Source: Methanoregula sp. SKADARSKE-2 (GTDB lineage Archaea; Halobacteriota; Methanomicrobia; Methanomicrobiales; Methanospirillaceae). Taken from it: a stretch of DNA of 64,000 bases. The notes under the pieces are model-generated. The model saw nothing but the letters and a program-made list of their open reading frames with translations. It searched no databases and was not told the DNA's origin. The number at the start of each line of letters is the position of its first letter. Within the stretch, counting starts at the first letter, position 1. Of this stretch, positions 26,659 through 37,982 are shown piece by piece. The stretch is taken from contig CP121470.1 of assembly GCA_030919125.1 (NCBI GenBank), forward strand, positions 1,054,001 through 1,118,000, written 5' to 3'. The position numbers and the translations under genes were made by a program.

Positions 26659-27864
26659 CTATTTCTCGTCAGCGAACTCCCGGCATGCAAGAAGGGCGAG
26701 GAACGGCATGAGGAGGATCCAGTAGTGCAGGTACTGGCGTATCAGGAGGGTGCTGAACAGGACGAGCACCATGATGCCAAGGGCTTTTTCCCGGGGGGTT
26801 TCGGACCCCTCTCCGGGCAGCACTCGCGAGCGCAAAGAGGAGGACCGGGAGGATCATGGCGACGGAAAAGATCAGGTTTGCCACAAACGCAAGAGGGGTT
26901 TTGGGGACGTAGGTGGAGAACGTATTCACGTTGCCGGTGATATAACTCGGCGCTACGAGGAACGTGTAGTAGACCGCGCTGTTTCCCGTGGCGATGCCGT
27001 ACACAAGGTAAAGCGCTCCGAACATCCCTGCCGTAATCAGGATGACCGGAAGCAGGAGACGGTAGTAGCGCCGGTCAGGCTGTGACCACATCATATAGAG
27101 GAGAGGAATGAACACGAAGGGGGCATATTGTTTGAACCCGCACGCAAGCGCGAGGAAGACACGCAGGCCCCGGCAAAAGCGCTCCGGCGCGCCATGATGA
27201 ACGCAAGGAGGATGATGAGGACGCAAAACTGCTCGCTGAAGAGAAAGTAACCTTCGGTAAAGACAGAGATGACCAGGAAGAGGAGTCCTGCCGTGTAGCC
27301 GCCAATCGATCCGTAATCTTCCCTCCCGATCTCCCAGATGAGGAATGCGCAGGCAATATTGATGATGGTCATCAGGAGGACATCGATCGATCCTGCCGGA
27401 GAGACGATGTCCATCAGGCTGACCGTGAAGAAGAGGAGCGGGGGTTTTGGATCGATGTAGCTGGCATAGCAGGAACTCCCTTCGATGATCATCCGCGCCA
27501 TCTCGTGGAAACGCCCGGCATCCAGATCGGTCCATGCCCCGGTATGGTATTCGAGGGAATACATGATTGCGGCAATGATGCCGGAGACGAGGCAATACGA
27601 GAGGATCCCGAGAAGTGTCCGGTGTGATCCGGCTCTGATATTTTTAAGTACAACAAAAACGGCCTCCCCTGCCTTGTCACGGCAAACGGCAAAGGGCGGG
27701 TCATGCAACCCGAAATGCCGGAATATGCTGACTAGCCCCGGCCCGTGAGTCGTTTCTTCCGGGACAGGAACTCTTCTAGATGTTTGCTGGGGAGGGGATA
27801 TTAAACCTTGCGAACCGGGGCGAACGACCGTTCGGCTTCCGGTACTTTCATTCCGGTAGCGCAA
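26659..27864 (-). pseudogene. Membrane glycosyltransferase (GT-C type), frameshifted
   Basis: Multiple TM helices. The N-terminal frame to about 27165 has TDLDAGRFHEMARMIIEG, SYIDPKPPLLFFTVSLMDIV and IGGYTAGLLFLVISVFTEGY. A 1-bp shift leads to LALACGFKQYAPFVFIPLLY, and another near 26810 to KALGIMVLVLFSTLLIRQYL and HYWILLMPFLALLACREFAD with a stop at 26659. About 400 residues if corrected. It resembles dolichyl-phosphate-mannose-type transferases, likely working on surface glycans. Related in sequence to the convergent relic at 26.0-26.6 kb. Confidence 0.7.
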
Positions 27865-27880
27865 TCATCAGAAAAAAGAA

Positions 27881-28357
27881 TTAAAGTTCGCCTTTTTCAC
27901 CTGTCATCCGATCCTCCATGGGTTTCTGAAGGATCTGCACATCGACAATGTTGTGCTGCCTCTGTGCGAGTTTCTTTGCCTTGAAGATGTTCTTCCCGTC
28001 TTTCCCAATCGCAATACCGCGGTCTTCATCCCGGACCTCGACCTGAACAATCTTCTCTTCGGGTTCGCCTTCGAACAGGATCGAGGTGACCTGTGCGGGG
28101 AGGAAACAGTTCTTGATGAACTGTTCGGGGTTGCTGTTGTACTCAACGACTTCGATTTTCTTGCCCATCACTTCCGACGCTTTCTTGATGGAGGCGCCCT
28201 TCTTGCCGATCGCCAGTCCCATGTCACCGGGGTTGATTACGAAGATAAGACGTTCGTTCCGGTCATCGATGACACAGTCGCGGCTCCCTGCGCCGGTAAG
28301 GCTTTCGAACTGAGAGATGAGGCGCATGCAGTCTTCGGTCAGCTTGACTTCTACCAT
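27881..28357 (-). CDS. nusA: NusA-like KH-domain transcription factor
   Basis: 158 residues made of two KH domains, with GxxG loops in AIGKKGASIKKASEVMGKK and AIGKDGKNIFKAKKLAQRQ. Archaeal NusA lacks the N-terminal polymerase-binding and S1 domains of bacterial NusA, and the length fits. It ends the RNA polymerase operon, 1 bp after rpl30e, as is usual in euryarchaea. Confidence 0.95.
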   Translation of the reverse strand: MVEVKLTEDCMRLISQFESLTGAGSRDCVIDDRNERLIFVINPGDMGLAIGKKGASIKKASEVMGKKIEVVEYNSNPEQFIKNCFLPAQVTSILFEGEPEEKIVQVEVRDEDRGIAIGKDGKNIFKAKKLAQRQHNIVDVQILQKPMEDRMTGEKGEL

Positions 28358-28358
28358 A

Positions 28359-28649
28359 TCATGCCCTCTTCAGGGAGAGAATATCTGACTCGCCCGGGGA
28401 GACGATTGCAAGGGTGCTGACCATGAATGGCTTACCGCATGCCTTGCCGAGCGCAACGCTCGACCCCTCAAAGGTGTGAATGAAAAGGTCTTTCTTGCCG
28501 TCGAGTTTTGCCTTGAACGCTGCGGGGCAGTTTGCTGCAACGACAACCATCTGGGCTTTGCCTTCGATGACGGTCTTTTCCGTGTTGTTCTGGCCGAGAA
28601 TTACATTTCCTGTCTTGATGGCTCTTCTGAGTGAAGCATTAAAATCCAT
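28359..28649 (-). CDS. rpl30e: Ribosomal protein L30e
   Basis: 96 residues, opening MDFNASLRRAIKTGNVILGQ, with VVVAANCPAAFKAKLDG in the middle, the L7Ae/L30e RNA-binding fold. It is the copy typically placed between rpoA2 and nusA. Confidence 0.93.
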   Translation of the reverse strand: MDFNASLRRAIKTGNVILGQNNTEKTVIEGKAQMVVVAANCPAAFKAKLDGKKDLFIHTFEGSSVALGKACGKPFMVSTLAIVSPGESDILSLKRA

Positions 28650-28693
28650 ATATGATTCCTCGTAAGTTTTCCTGAAGTTTGGGGGGATTAATT

Positions 28694-29869
28694 CTAGTTG
28701 TTTTGCTGTCTGACTGCGATGAGTTTTACATCGCCGGTACCGAGCTGGATCGGCTGGCCGACGATAACGTTCTCGGTTACACCGGAGAGCTCATCGACTT
28801 CATTTGCCACGGCGGCATCGAGCAGGTGGTTGACCGTCACTTCAAACGCCGCACGCGAGAGAACGCTCTCCTTCTCGCCCGCAATACCGTGGCGGCCGAT
28901 CTGCTTGACTTCGCCTTCCATGCACATCATATCGGAGACGAGCATGAGGTGGCGGACGTCCACGAGGATACCCTGCTCGTTGAGCGTGGAGACCGCTTCG
29001 TGGATAATCGCATTCCGCGCGGCTTCGATGCCGAGCACGGACGCGATCTCACTGATGTTGTTGGTGCGGGTTCTTGTGGTGTCAACGCCAGCTACATCAA
29101 ATACGTCTCTAAGGTTGGATCCTTCAGTATAAAGTATATACTCCCCACCCTCCTTCCTGACGACGACCCGGATGATGTCATCGATACCCTGCACGATGAC
29201 GTTCCTGACGTGCTCTGCAAGCTGGAAGAGGTTCTGGTAACTCTCCTTATCCTTCGGGGTGAAGATGAGGGTTGCACGGGGTTCATCGATATCGCTCTCG
29301 AAGTCCCGGTAATGCCTCTTGTCCTTGATCTTCTTTGGGGCATTCTCCATGATCTCCATCGTGGCGATCTTGCGCTTCTCGCAGACCTTCACGTTCAGGT
29401 GAACCTGCACCTGCATGTTCTCCATATCGGTGGTGATATCCCCGAACTCGTGGAGGGGGGCGGCCTCGATCTGCCAGCTGACTTCCCGGGCCCGGTCACG
29501 GTCGACACCGTAGTCGGATTCAAGGTACACGGTCATGGTAGGCGTGCTCGGCTCCTTCCTTGCGTCCATGATCTCGATGAGCCGGGGGAGACCGAGAGTA
29601 ACGTTGATCTCCGCGACACCCGCGTAGTGGAACGTACGCATCGTCATCTGGGTACCGGGTTCGCCGATCGACTGGGCTGCGATGATCCCTACCGCTTCGC
29701 AGGCCTCGATCCTCGTGCTCGCGTACTCCGCGATCACGCGTTCAAGGATCTGCTTGAACTGCGCATCCGTGAGCTCCTTCTCGTCAAGGAATTTCCGGAG
29801 CTGATCCTTGGTCTTCTGGGGGAGATCTGCGGCTTCGACTTTCTTCTCGTACTTTTCTGCGAGCGGCAT
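28694..29869 (-). CDS. rpoA2: RNA polymerase subunit A''
   Basis: 391 residues, the C-terminal third of the split largest subunit. [20 protein letters not shown] and [20 protein letters not shown] (trigger loop/bridge region) are diagnostic, followed by the [18 protein letters not shown] segment. Starts 1 bp after rpoA1; complete, no lesions. Confidence 0.97.
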   Translation of the reverse strand: MPLAEKYEKKVEAADLPQKTKDQLRKFLDEKELTDAQFKQILERVIAEYASTRIEACEAVGIIAAQSIGEPGTQMTMRTFHYAGVAEINVTLGLPRLIEIMDARKEPSTPTMTVYLESDYGVDRDRAREVSWQIEAAPLHEFGDITTDMENMQVQVHLNVKVCEKRKIATMEIMENAPKKIKDKRHYRDFESDIDEPRATLIFTPKDKESYQNLFQLAEHVRNVIVQGIDDIIRVVVRKEGGEYILYTEGSNLRDVFDVAGVDTTRTRTNNISEIASVLGIEAARNAIIHEAVSTLNEQGILVDVRHLMLVSDMMCMEGEVKQIGRHGIAGEKESVLSRAAFEVTVNHLLDAAVANEVDELSGVTENVIVGQPIQLGTGDVKLIAVRQQNN

Positions 29870-29870
29870 C

Positions 29871-32510
29871 TTACACCTCCTCTTTCAGGATGCTTTCGAC
29901 AATACCCTTGACATCGACCGGGTCGCCGAATGCACTCTTGGTCGGGTCGGTACCGTCTTCACCATACTCGAACTGGATAATCTTGCCGCCGGTTGAACGG
30001 ACAGTCCCGTCGTATGCCACCTTGAGATCCTGCAGCGCGTTTATCATCCTGCGCTGGAGGTACCCGCTCTGTGAGGTACGGACTGCAGTGTCCACGAGAC
30101 CTTCACGGCCACCGATTGCGTGGAAGAAGAACTCGGTCGGATTGAGCCCGCCTTTGTAGCTGTGCTGGATGAAGCCGTGGGCATCCGAGCCCCGGTCCCC
30201 CTTCTTGAAGTGCGGGAGGGTGCGGTCGTCGTACCCCCGGATGATACGCTCACCCCGAACGGACTGCTGGCCGATACAACCTGCCATCTGCGTCAGGTTA
30301 AGCATCGAACCCCGGGCCCCGGAGACTGCCATCAGGACCGCGCTGTTCCCAAGACCGAGGTGGCGGCCTGCGATCTGACCGGTCAGGTCACGGGCTTTCC
30401 CGAGCACCTGCATGATCTGCATCTCGAGTGTTTCCTCCACAGTTCGACCGGGCATCGGTTCGAGCTGCCCGTCCTCGTAGATCTTGATACGGCGTTCGAC
30501 ATCGAGAGCCGCATTTTTGAGCACCTCGTCGATCTGCCCGTATTCGGTCTTGGAGAGGTCTTCGTCATCGATACCGAATGAGAAGCCATCGAGCATGATG
30601 CCGCGGATAGAGAGCTTGGTCATGTCGTCGATGAACTCTGCCGCCCGGCGCATGCCGTAGTGGCGGATGATCCGGTTGACGATCTGACCGTCGAATGCAC
30701 CGATTGCCTTCTTATCAATGGTTCCCATTTCGAGGTTCCCATCGATAATCCGGACGTACGCGTCACGGTCGCAGAGTTCCTTCTTGCAGGTATCGCAGTT
30801 CTGGCAGGAACTTGCGTGGAAGACGGTTGTCAGCTGCGCGGGCAGGATCTGCGAAAATACCTGCTTGTTGCTCCAGTAGTCGATACCGTCCTCAACCTTG
30901 CCCGGAGGGGGCAGGCGTTCAATATCGGTGTGCTTGAGGAGATAGAGTGCATCTTCCTTCGTGAACCACCGGACGTCATGGGTGAGCATGAACATACCCG
31001 AGACGTGGTCGTGGATACCACCGATGATCGGGCCGCCGAAACGGGGCGAGAGGATGTTCTCCTGCACGGAGATGAGGATGGTTGCTTCGGCCCGCGCCTC
31101 TTCGGTCTGCGGTACGTGCATGTTCATCTCATCGCCATCGAAGTCGGCGTTGTAAGGAGGACAGACTGCGGGGTTGAGCCGGAAGGTCCTCCCTTCCATG
31201 ACCTTGACCCGGTGCGCCATAATACTCATCCGGTGGAGCGAGGGCTGACGGTTGAAGAGAACGACATCCCCGTCACGGAGCTGTCTCTCGACCGTCCAGC
31301 CGGGCTCGATCATATCGGCAACGGTCTCGAGGTTCCCTTCCGCGAGCCGGAGCCTGCGGTTGTCGGGACGGATCGCGTAATTGGCTCCGCACGGCGCGTT
31401 GACATCGGGGCGGTTGGGGCCGATCCGGGCAATACCCTTGAGCTCCTCAAGGTTTGCCGTGGTGACGCGGACCGGGATCGTCATCTCGTTTGCTACAGCG
31501 CGGGGGACACCCACCTGGGCAACCGAGAGGTTGGGGTCGGGTGAGATAACGGTACGGGAGGAGAAGTTGACGCGTTTACCCGATAGTGATCCACGGAACC
31601 GTCCGTCCTTACCCTTGAGCCGCTGGGACAGGGTCTTGAGCGGCCTGCCGCTGCGGTGGCGTGCGGGCGGGCAGCCTGCGACTTCGTTGTCCATGTAGGT
31701 GGTAACGTGGTACTGGAGGAGTTCCCAGAGATCCTCAATGATCAGCTGAGGTGCTCCTGCATCCTGGTTCTCCTTGAACCGCTGATTGATACGGATGATA
31801 TCCACGAGTTTGTGGGTAAGGTCGTCCTCGGACCGCTGGCCGTTCTCCAGAATAATGGACGGGCGCATCGTGACCGGGGGCACCGGGAGAACCGTCAGGA
31901 TCGTCCATTCGGGCCGGGCGACATCGGGGTTGATACCGAGAGGGATCAGGTCCTCGTTTGGGATCTTCTCCATCCGCGACCGGATGTCGGCTGGAGTGAG
32001 CTTGTGCTCGACCTTCTTCCCATCTTCGACAACGACCTCCGAAAATGTGGTGGGCTTCTCGAAGTTGATCTTGAGCTGCTGCTCGCCGCAGTGAGGGCAG
32101 ATCCGCTCTTTCTTGACATCCTTTTCCGAGAGGAGATCCCCCGTCTGGTCCTCTTCAGTACCGACGACCTTCTCGATCTCTTCTGGACTTAAGAGGACGC
32201 GGCCGCATGACCGGCAGGTGACACGGAGAAGCTTCCTGATAAGCCGGGTGTATCCGACGTTGATAACAGGCTTTGCGAGTTCGATATGCCCGAAATGGCC
32301 GGGGCACTCGCTTGCCTTCTGGTCGCAGGTCTTGCACCTGAGACCGGGGTCGATGACACCGAGGTTCAAATCCATCAGGCCCTGAGGGTAGGGGAACCCG
32401 TCGTCATCATACGTGTCCGCCCAGATGATCTTCCTGACGCTCATCTCGCGGATCTCTTTGGGGGATAATAAACCAAATCCAATTTGTCCGATTCGTTTGG
32501 GTGATGGCAT
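29871..32510 (-). CDS. rpoA1: RNA polymerase subunit A'
   Basis: 879 residues. Zinc-binding [17 protein letters not shown] near 60-80 and CRSCGR...CPHCG near 100-145, the clamp [20 protein letters not shown], and the catalytic [10 protein letters not shown] (three Mg-binding Asp) near 450. Length is normal. Overlapping or tightly spaced with rpoB1 and rpoA2 in the operon. Confidence 0.98.
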   Translation of the reverse strand: MPSPKRIGQIGFGLLSPKEIREMSVRKIIWADTYDDDGFPYPQGLMDLNLGVIDPGLRCKTCDQKASECPGHFGHIELAKPVINVGYTRLIRKLLRVTCRSCGRVLLSPEEIEKVVGTEEDQTGDLLSEKDVKKERICPHCGEQQLKINFEKPTTFSEVVVEDGKKVEHKLTPADIRSRMEKIPNEDLIPLGINPDVARPEWTILTVLPVPPVTMRPSIILENGQRSEDDLTHKLVDIIRINQRFKENQDAGAPQLIIEDLWELLQYHVTTYMDNEVAGCPPARHRSGRPLKTLSQRLKGKDGRFRGSLSGKRVNFSSRTVISPDPNLSVAQVGVPRAVANEMTIPVRVTTANLEELKGIARIGPNRPDVNAPCGANYAIRPDNRRLRLAEGNLETVADMIEPGWTVERQLRDGDVVLFNRQPSLHRMSIMAHRVKVMEGRTFRLNPAVCPPYNADFDGDEMNMHVPQTEEARAEATILISVQENILSPRFGGPIIGGIHDHVSGMFMLTHDVRWFTKEDALYLLKHTDIERLPPPGKVEDGIDYWSNKQVFSQILPAQLTTVFHASSCQNCDTCKKELCDRDAYVRIIDGNLEMGTIDKKAIGAFDGQIVNRIIRHYGMRRAAEFIDDMTKLSIRGIMLDGFSFGIDDEDLSKTEYGQIDEVLKNAALDVERRIKIYEDGQLEPMPGRTVEETLEMQIMQVLGKARDLTGQIAGRHLGLGNSAVLMAVSGARGSMLNLTQMAGCIGQQSVRGERIIRGYDDRTLPHFKKGDRGSDAHGFIQHSYKGGLNPTEFFFHAIGGREGLVDTAVRTSQSGYLQRRMINALQDLKVAYDGTVRSTGGKIIQFEYGEDGTDPTKSAFGDPVDVKGIVESILKEEV

Positions 32511-32511
32511 C

Positions 32512-34326
32512 TCACACCACGTCCTGCAGTTTCAGCCTGGGTGCAATCCCCATACTCTTCATCTCATCCAGCAGGAGCTTGAACGCGTAACTCATCTCGA
32601 CCGAGTAGATATCGGTCTCGTTCCCGCAGGTGAGGCAGCGTGTCATGTTGCGCTTCCGGTCGAGCATGGCGACCATGCCGCAGTGTGCGCAGACATATTC
32701 CTGTACTTTGTCCGACTCATCGAGCAGGCGTTCCTTGAGAGCCATGGCGGCGCCGTGGCCGATCATGACATCACGCTCCATCTCACCGAACCTGAGACCT
32801 CCTTCACGGGCTCTTCCTTCTGTCGGCTGCCGGGTAAGAACCTGGACCGGCCCGCGGGACCGGGCGTGCATCTTCGACGATACCATGTGGTACAGTTTCT
32901 GGTAATAGATCACGCCGATGTAGATATCGGCCTTGAACTGCTTGCCGGTGATACCGTCATACATGACTTCACGGCCATTGTGGGAGAAGCCAAGCGCCTT
33001 GAGGGAGGCCCGGATGTCGGCCTCGCTTTCGCCACCGAAGGCGGTAGCGTTTATACGCCGCCCTTCGAGCGAACCGACTTTACCGCCTATCATCTCGAGC
33101 ATGTGACCGACCGTCATACGGGACGGGATTGCATGGGGGTTGATGACGAGATCGGGCATGAGCCCGGCCTCGGTGAAGGGCATGTTCTCTTGGGGGGTGA
33201 TAAGCCCGACGACGCCTTTCTGTCCGTGGCGGGATGCAAACTTGTCGCCGACTTCCGGGATACGGAGGTCCCGGGTGCGGACCTTGACGAGACGGGAGCT
33301 GTTCTCCCCCTCGGTGATGATGACCGTGTCAACGATACCGTGCTCGTTGCTGCGCATGGTAACCGAGGTGTCGCGCCGCTTTTCAACAGCGATAAGTTCC
33401 CCGGAGGGTTCTTCGAGGAACCTGGGGGGAGAGGTCTTTCCGATGAGAACATCTTTCTCAGCGACAACGGTCTCGGGGTTTATTACACCGTCTTCGTCGA
33501 GGTTCTTGTAGGATTCTGCACCGTGGGCACCGGCAACTTCTTCTTCAGGGACTTCGATCCGGTCAATCTGCCCGCCGGGGTAACGCCTCTCCTCACCCTC
33601 ATAGGTCCGGAAGAAATGGGAACGCCCAAGACCGCGCTCGATTGCCGACTTGTTGAAGATGAGCGCATCTTCGATATTGAAGCCTTCGTACGAAAGGATG
33701 GCGACAACGAAATTCTGGCCTGCAGGACGGTCGTCAGATCCGATCAGTTCAGAGGTCTGGGTGTGGGTGAGCGGTTTCTGGACGTAGTGGAGCAGGTGGC
33801 CACGGGTGTCCGGGCGCAGCTTCATGTTTGCAGCGCCAAATCCCAGCGCCTGCTTGACCATTCCTGCCCCCATCGTTACACGCGGACTTGCATTGTGTTC
33901 AGGGAACGGAACGTGCGCCGCACCGATACCGAGGATCAGTGAGGGGTCGATCTCCATGTGGGTGTGTTCTGGGGTGACTTTTGAAAAGTCCATCGCGATG
34001 AGGAGGTCTTCTTCCTCCTCCGCATCGATGAACTCGATCATGCCCCGCTGGACAAAGTACTGGAAATCGATCTCTTTCCTGGAGAGCCGGGTGAGATCCT
34101 CTTCTGTCACGAGCGGTTCGCCATTCTTGAGGAGAATGAGCGGCCGGCGTGCCCGGCCCCGGTCGGAGAGGATGACAACGTCGCCGTTGTACTCCTTGTG
34201 GGAGACGTTCACTTCGTACGAGATCGCGCCCTGGCGCCGCATGGCGCGGAGGTGGGCGACGAGTGCCTTTGCATCATCGATAAGACCGACGAGTGCGCCG
34301 TCAACGAAAACCCGGGACTTCTTCAC
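32512..34326 (-). CDS. rpoB1: RNA polymerase subunit B'
   Basis: 604 residues, the C-terminal part of the second-largest subunit. [39 protein letters not shown], and the zinc-binding C-terminus CAHCGMVAM...CLTCGN are present. The ATG overlaps the rpoB2 stop by 4 bp (34323-34326). Confidence 0.97.
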   Translation of the reverse strand: MKKSRVFVDGALVGLIDDAKALVAHLRAMRRQGAISYEVNVSHKEYNGDVVILSDRGRARRPLILLKNGEPLVTEEDLTRLSRKEIDFQYFVQRGMIEFIDAEEEEDLLIAMDFSKVTPEHTHMEIDPSLILGIGAAHVPFPEHNASPRVTMGAGMVKQALGFGAANMKLRPDTRGHLLHYVQKPLTHTQTSELIGSDDRPAGQNFVVAILSYEGFNIEDALIFNKSAIERGLGRSHFFRTYEGEERRYPGGQIDRIEVPEEEVAGAHGAESYKNLDEDGVINPETVVAEKDVLIGKTSPPRFLEEPSGELIAVEKRRDTSVTMRSNEHGIVDTVIITEGENSSRLVKVRTRDLRIPEVGDKFASRHGQKGVVGLITPQENMPFTEAGLMPDLVINPHAIPSRMTVGHMLEMIGGKVGSLEGRRINATAFGGESEADIRASLKALGFSHNGREVMYDGITGKQFKADIYIGVIYYQKLYHMVSSKMHARSRGPVQVLTRQPTEGRAREGGLRFGEMERDVMIGHGAAMALKERLLDESDKVQEYVCAHCGMVAMLDRKRNMTRCLTCGNETDIYSVEMSYAFKLLLDEMKSMGIAPRLKLQDVV

Positions 34327-35891
34327 TGGGACTCACCCCGGATATTCTCGACACCAAGGTTGTGGAGGATCTTCATGATTTCGTGTTCATCGGTGACGCC
34401 CTTCGAGATCTCGACCATCTGGGCAAAATTCTTCACGAGACCGCAGTTCGGACCTTCTGGGGTCTCACTCGGGCAGATCCGGCCCCACTGGGTCGGATGC
34501 AGGTCACGGGCCTCGAAATGGGGCTGTGAACGGGAGAGCGGGGAGATCACGCGGCGCAGGTGAGAGAGGACGGCCATGTGGTCGACACGGTCGAGGAGCT
34601 GTGAGACACCGGTCCTTCCGCCGACCCAGTTACCGGTCGCAAGCGGGTGGAGAAGGCGTTCGGTGAGAACATCGGCACGTACTGCGGTCGCGATCGAGAG
34701 ATCGCGATGACGCATGCTTGCCCGCTCGAGCTGGTACTTGATATCACGGGTGAGCCGGTTTAAGGATATACGGAACAGGTCCTCCATTAAGTCTCCGGCA
34801 AGTTTGAGCCGCTTGTTGGAGTAGTGGTCTTTATCATCGATCCTGCGCTTGTTCAGGACAAGATCGAAACAGGACTCTGCCATCCGGCCAAGGAAGTGGG
34901 CCTTTGCAAGCCTCACCGAGATGACCGCTTCAAGGTATCCTTCGTCGCCTTCTTTGAGATTTTGCGGCATTGCATAGTTCAGGTGGGGCAGGAGGTAGTT
35001 GTCCAGCACGAACTCCGCACGCTTGCGTTGGTAATCCTTCGTCTGGTTTGGTGCCAGTTTCTTACCCACATACATGACCCCGCCATCGACCGAGTCGCAC
35101 TCGCTCTCTTCGAGGTTCTGCATCATGAAGGTCAGGATGTCTTCATCGATCGAGACTGCGCTGACGACTTCCTGATCATTTGTCAGGCCAAGTGCACGCA
35201 TCAGGTCGACGAACTTGAGATGCCCGGCAACGGACGGGAACGAGACTTCGAGCAGATTCTTCTTGTTCCGCTCGACAACGACAAGTGCGCGGTATCCGCG
35301 GAACTGTGAGAAGACCTTCGCCACGTAGATGCGCTCATTGTACCGTTCGGTGAACTCGGTCATGATCTTGTTGGACGCGAGATCCTCTAAGGTCATGAGC
35401 ACGCGCTCGGTTCCGTTGACAATGAAGTACCCCCCGGCATCGAATGCGTCTTCTCCGTGGGAGACCCTCTGGGCATCGTCCATGCCATACAGGTTGCATG
35501 CGGACGACCCGATCATGATCGGGAGCTGGCCGATGGTGGTGACTATTGGTTCCTGGCGAGCTTCGCCATGTACCAGCGTAAGGCCGAGCTGGATAGGTGC
35601 GGCGTAGGTAAGGTTCCGCAGGCGTGCTTCGCTGGGATACAGTTCACCCTGCGATCCGTCAGCTTCACGGACAAGCGGCCTTTTCACCTCGATATTGCCA
35701 AGTTCTACCCAGACCGGGTCATTGTTCTTTCCCCGGTTTTCGATATCGGTCTCGATAACACGCTGTTCGTTGACCACTTTCTGGAGATTATACTTTAAGA
35801 AATAGTTGAAGGAGTCAAGCTGGTGGCGCGCAACATGCTCCCGTGAAAAATATGCCCTCGATAAAATACTTCTGTCTATCAGACTGACCAA
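34323..35891 (-). CDS. rpoB2: RNA polymerase subunit B''
   Basis: 522 residues, the N-terminal part of the second-largest subunit: [40 protein letters not shown] and [20 protein letters not shown] are the expected landmarks. The B subunit is split into B'' and B', as in most methanogens. 6 bp after rpoH. Confidence 0.97.
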   Translation of the reverse strand: MVSLIDRSILSRAYFSREHVARHQLDSFNYFLKYNLQKVVNEQRVIETDIENRGKNNDPVWVELGNIEVKRPLVREADGSQGELYPSEARLRNLTYAAPIQLGLTLVHGEARQEPIVTTIGQLPIMIGSSACNLYGMDDAQRVSHGEDAFDAGGYFIVNGTERVLMTLEDLASNKIMTEFTERYNERIYVAKVFSQFRGYRALVVVERNKKNLLEVSFPSVAGHLKFVDLMRALGLTNDQEVVSAVSIDEDILTFMMQNLEESECDSVDGGVMYVGKKLAPNQTKDYQRKRAEFVLDNYLLPHLNYAMPQNLKEGDEGYLEAVISVRLAKAHFLGRMAESCFDLVLNKRRIDDKDHYSNKRLKLAGDLMEDLFRISLNRLTRDIKYQLERASMRHRDLSIATAVRADVLTERLLHPLATGNWVGGRTGVSQLLDRVDHMAVLSHLRRVISPLSRSQPHFEARDLHPTQWGRICPSETPEGPNCGLVKNFAQMVEISKGVTDEHEIMKILHNLGVENIRGESQ

Positions 35892-35897
35892 CCCCGA

Positions 35898-36149
35898 TTA
35901 TTTCTTCGGTCTCTTGATCACGAGACGGTACGCCTCGGCCCTGCCCGCGGTATGACTCGTCCGGATAATTCGTATAACATCATCAGCGCTTGCGCCGATC
36001 GACTTGACCGCAGGATCGTCATGGTAAACTTTTGGTAATTGATCCGTTGAGATGTTGTAGCGCGTGAGGAGCTCGGTTACCTCCTCATCGCTCATTATTT
36101 TATGGTCTGGCACCATCACGTGCTCCAACACATTCAGTTTGGTGCTCAA
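35898..36149 (-). CDS. rpoH: RNA polymerase subunit H
   Basis: 83 residues: [20 protein letters not shown], then [19 protein letters not shown], and the C-terminal [10 protein letters not shown]. First gene of the polymerase operon. The usual downstream translation genes (S12, S7, EF-2) do not follow nusA within this window. Confidence 0.95.
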   Translation of the reverse strand: MSTKLNVLEHVMVPDHKIMSDEEVTELLTRYNISTDQLPKVYHDDPAVKSIGASADDVIRIIRTSHTAGRAEAYRLVIKRPKK

Positions 36150-36225
36150 TGAAAAACCCCCTTGTACATGAATAGATTTCCTCTCAGATGCATCACCGCA
36201 AAAAACCCACGATCGCTCGTGGCAA

Positions 36226-36299
36226 CGGGCCCGGAGGGATTTGAACCCCCGACCACCTGGTTAAAAGCCAGGCGCTCTACCGAACTGAGCTACGAACCC
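36226..36299 (-). tRNA. tRNA-Lys (TTT)
   Basis: On the minus strand GGGTTCG pairs with CGGGCCC (two G-U pairs); anticodon stem CTGG/CCAG with loop CTTTTAA gives TTT; T-arm GGGGGTTCAAATCCCTC. Located 76 bp upstream of rpoH, same strand. Confidence 0.93.
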
Positions 36300-36599
36300 T
36301 GTGTACATATTCGGACTGTACAGCATTATAACAATGTTAAAAACGTATTTAAATCTTCCCTCAATACTGATCAGAGGAACTATTTCCGCGTTTTAGGGTA
36401 GTCGGGCAAATTTTCCTGCGATCACGGCAAGCCGCTCTTCTTCGCTTCGGATCTTCTCTTTAAAGTATTGTATCGCTTCTGCATCCTTTAGCCAAAGAGT
36501 GTGCTCTAGAAAGCATTTACTCGGCATGAATTCTTCAGTACCGCAAGAAGGTTTTTATCGACTTCAACGCCTTATGTAAGCGAGGAGTATTCATCACTG
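36300..36599. other. Spacer upstream of tRNA-Lys
   Basis: AT-rich near 36300-36370 (likely tRNA/rpoH promoter), then nothing recognisable. Confidence 0.4.
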
Positions 36600-36850
36600 G
36601 TATCCTGGGCCACTCCCGCATCTTTTCGCATCCTCGGCACCTTTCTGCACATCAGCCAGACGCTCGAAGATATGCCCGATGGATTCGAGCAGGAGTGCAA
36701 GATTGACCGGTTTCGATACGAAATCCTCAATATTATCGGGTTAGCCTGCGCCTCGTCTGCCGTGATCTTCTCTGCGGAGAAGATAAGGATCAGGATATCA
36801 CGGGCCGATGGGTTGGCCATGATTCGACATTTCCCCGAGAGCAATCGTCA
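36600..36850 (-). pseudogene. Response-regulator receiver-domain remnant
   Basis: Minus strand, frame-mixed: the last half of a receiver domain reads IEDFVSKPVNLALLLESIGHI with the conserved Lys-Pro, then FERLADVQKGAEDAKRC. The N-terminal half with the phospho-Asp is broken or absent. It lies just 3' of an intact response regulator, so may be a decayed duplicate or partner. Confidence 0.55.
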
Positions 36851-36877
36851 GAATAACTGATGGCTTTTTTTGGAAAT

Positions 36878-37525
36878 TCAGGTGCGAAAATTATCCAGGG
36901 GAGATCTTACCCCAAGTTCCTCCTCAATCTGCTGGAGCCGGTTCTCCTGGATCTTGATATTTGTCTCCATGCTCCTGATAGCGCGCCCAGTTTCGTCCCT
37001 TACCCGGATCTTCGCGTCATTGATGTTATACGTTCTCTCAAGAATCTTCATCAGGCGCCGGTTAACGTCGATGCTTTTACCGAGGCGTGCGTATTCGGTG
37101 ACGATGTCGGTATCGAATCTCGATTGCCGGGCCCTATCCATCTCGGATCTGATCGACTGGTGGCGGGTGAGGACATGCTCGATCGCGTTGTACAATTCCT
37201 GGTGAGTGATGGGTTTTAAGACGTAATCTTCGATATAGATCCCGTATTCTTCTGCTTCCACGGGGGTCAGTTGTTTTGCAGTAAGCATGAGAACAGGTAT
37301 ATCCTTGGTCTGCGGATTTGCCTTGATCTTTTCAAGGGTTTCCCAGCCGTCCACCGGTTCCATCATAATATCAAGGAGGATAAGATCCGGCGTCACTGTT
37401 GTAAGAATCCCGAGGCATTCCTCGCCCCCGTATGCCGCAACAGACCGGTAACCGCCCCTCTCGAGCATGGTTACAAATACATCAACGATGAACGGGCTGT
37501 CATCGACTACTAAAATGGTATACAT
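36878..37525 (-). CDS. Response regulator with C-terminal coiled extension
   Basis: 215 residues from the ATG at 37525. Receiver domain: acidic pocket VVDDSPF, phospho-Asp in DLILLDIMMEPVDG, Thr in LMLTAKQ, Lys in YVLKPIT. The C-terminal 95 residues are charged and helical (RQSRFDTDIVTEYARLG, RRLMKILERTYNINDAKI, NIKIQENRLQQIEEELG), not a known DNA-binding domain, so it may act by protein contacts. The frame is open without a stop to 37780; those upstream codons read like the end of a different protein (QELVTIRAPESSILILVTGE). Confidence 0.82.
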   Translation of the reverse strand: MYTILVVDDSPFIVDVFVTMLERGGYRSVAAYGGEECLGILTTVTPDLILLDIMMEPVDGWETLEKIKANPQTKDIPVLMLTAKQLTPVEAEEYGIYIEDYVLKPITHQELYNAIEHVLTRHQSIRSEMDRARQSRFDTDIVTEYARLGKSIDVNRRLMKILERTYNINDAKIRVRDETGRAIRSMETNIKIQENRLQQIEEELGVRSPLDNFRT

Positions 37526-37882
37526 TACCTCGACACTCCGCATGCATCTGATTCCTGCACACTTAGGATCCGCGCTATCCTTTATGATCGCTGCGATAAG
37601 AAAATCTTCTCCGGTTACCAGGATAAGAATAGATGATTCCGGGGCTCTGATGGTAACCAGCTCCTGGGAATTCATACGAATACTATTCCCGATGGGTTCT
37701 GCAGAGGCAGGGGTCCTTGCCAAAAGAGCACCAAATCCGGGCTCGTTAATCTCACGATCAAAATATGTGCCGGAGAGCAATCTTAAAAAAATCCGTCACC
37801 CGCGATAACTGACAAAACCACTCATTCTTGCGTTCCCGAAACGACAAGATAAATAAGAGATCTGATCTAATAGTATGAGAGC

Positions 37883-37956
37883 GGGGCCATAGGGTAGCCT
37901 GGCCATCCTAGGAGACTGGGGGTCTTCTGACCTGAGTTCAAATCTCAGTGGCCCCA
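37883..37956 (+). tRNA. tRNA-Pro (GGG)
   Basis: GGGGCCA pairs with TGGCCCC; anticodon stem GGAGA/TCTTC encloses CTGGGGG, anticodon GGG; T-arm CTGAGTTCAAATCTCAG. Intronless. 26 bp before the DUF89 gene. Confidence 0.92.
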
Positions 37957-37982
37957 TAAGCGTTGTTTTTAAGGCTGTTTTT

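Noticed and set aside
28679..29911. 410-codon plus-strand frame opposite rpoA2
   Set aside because: Antisense shadow; rpoA2 on the minus strand is unambiguous.
32413..33942. 509-codon plus-strand frame opposite rpoB1
   Set aside because: Antisense shadow of the polymerase subunit gene.
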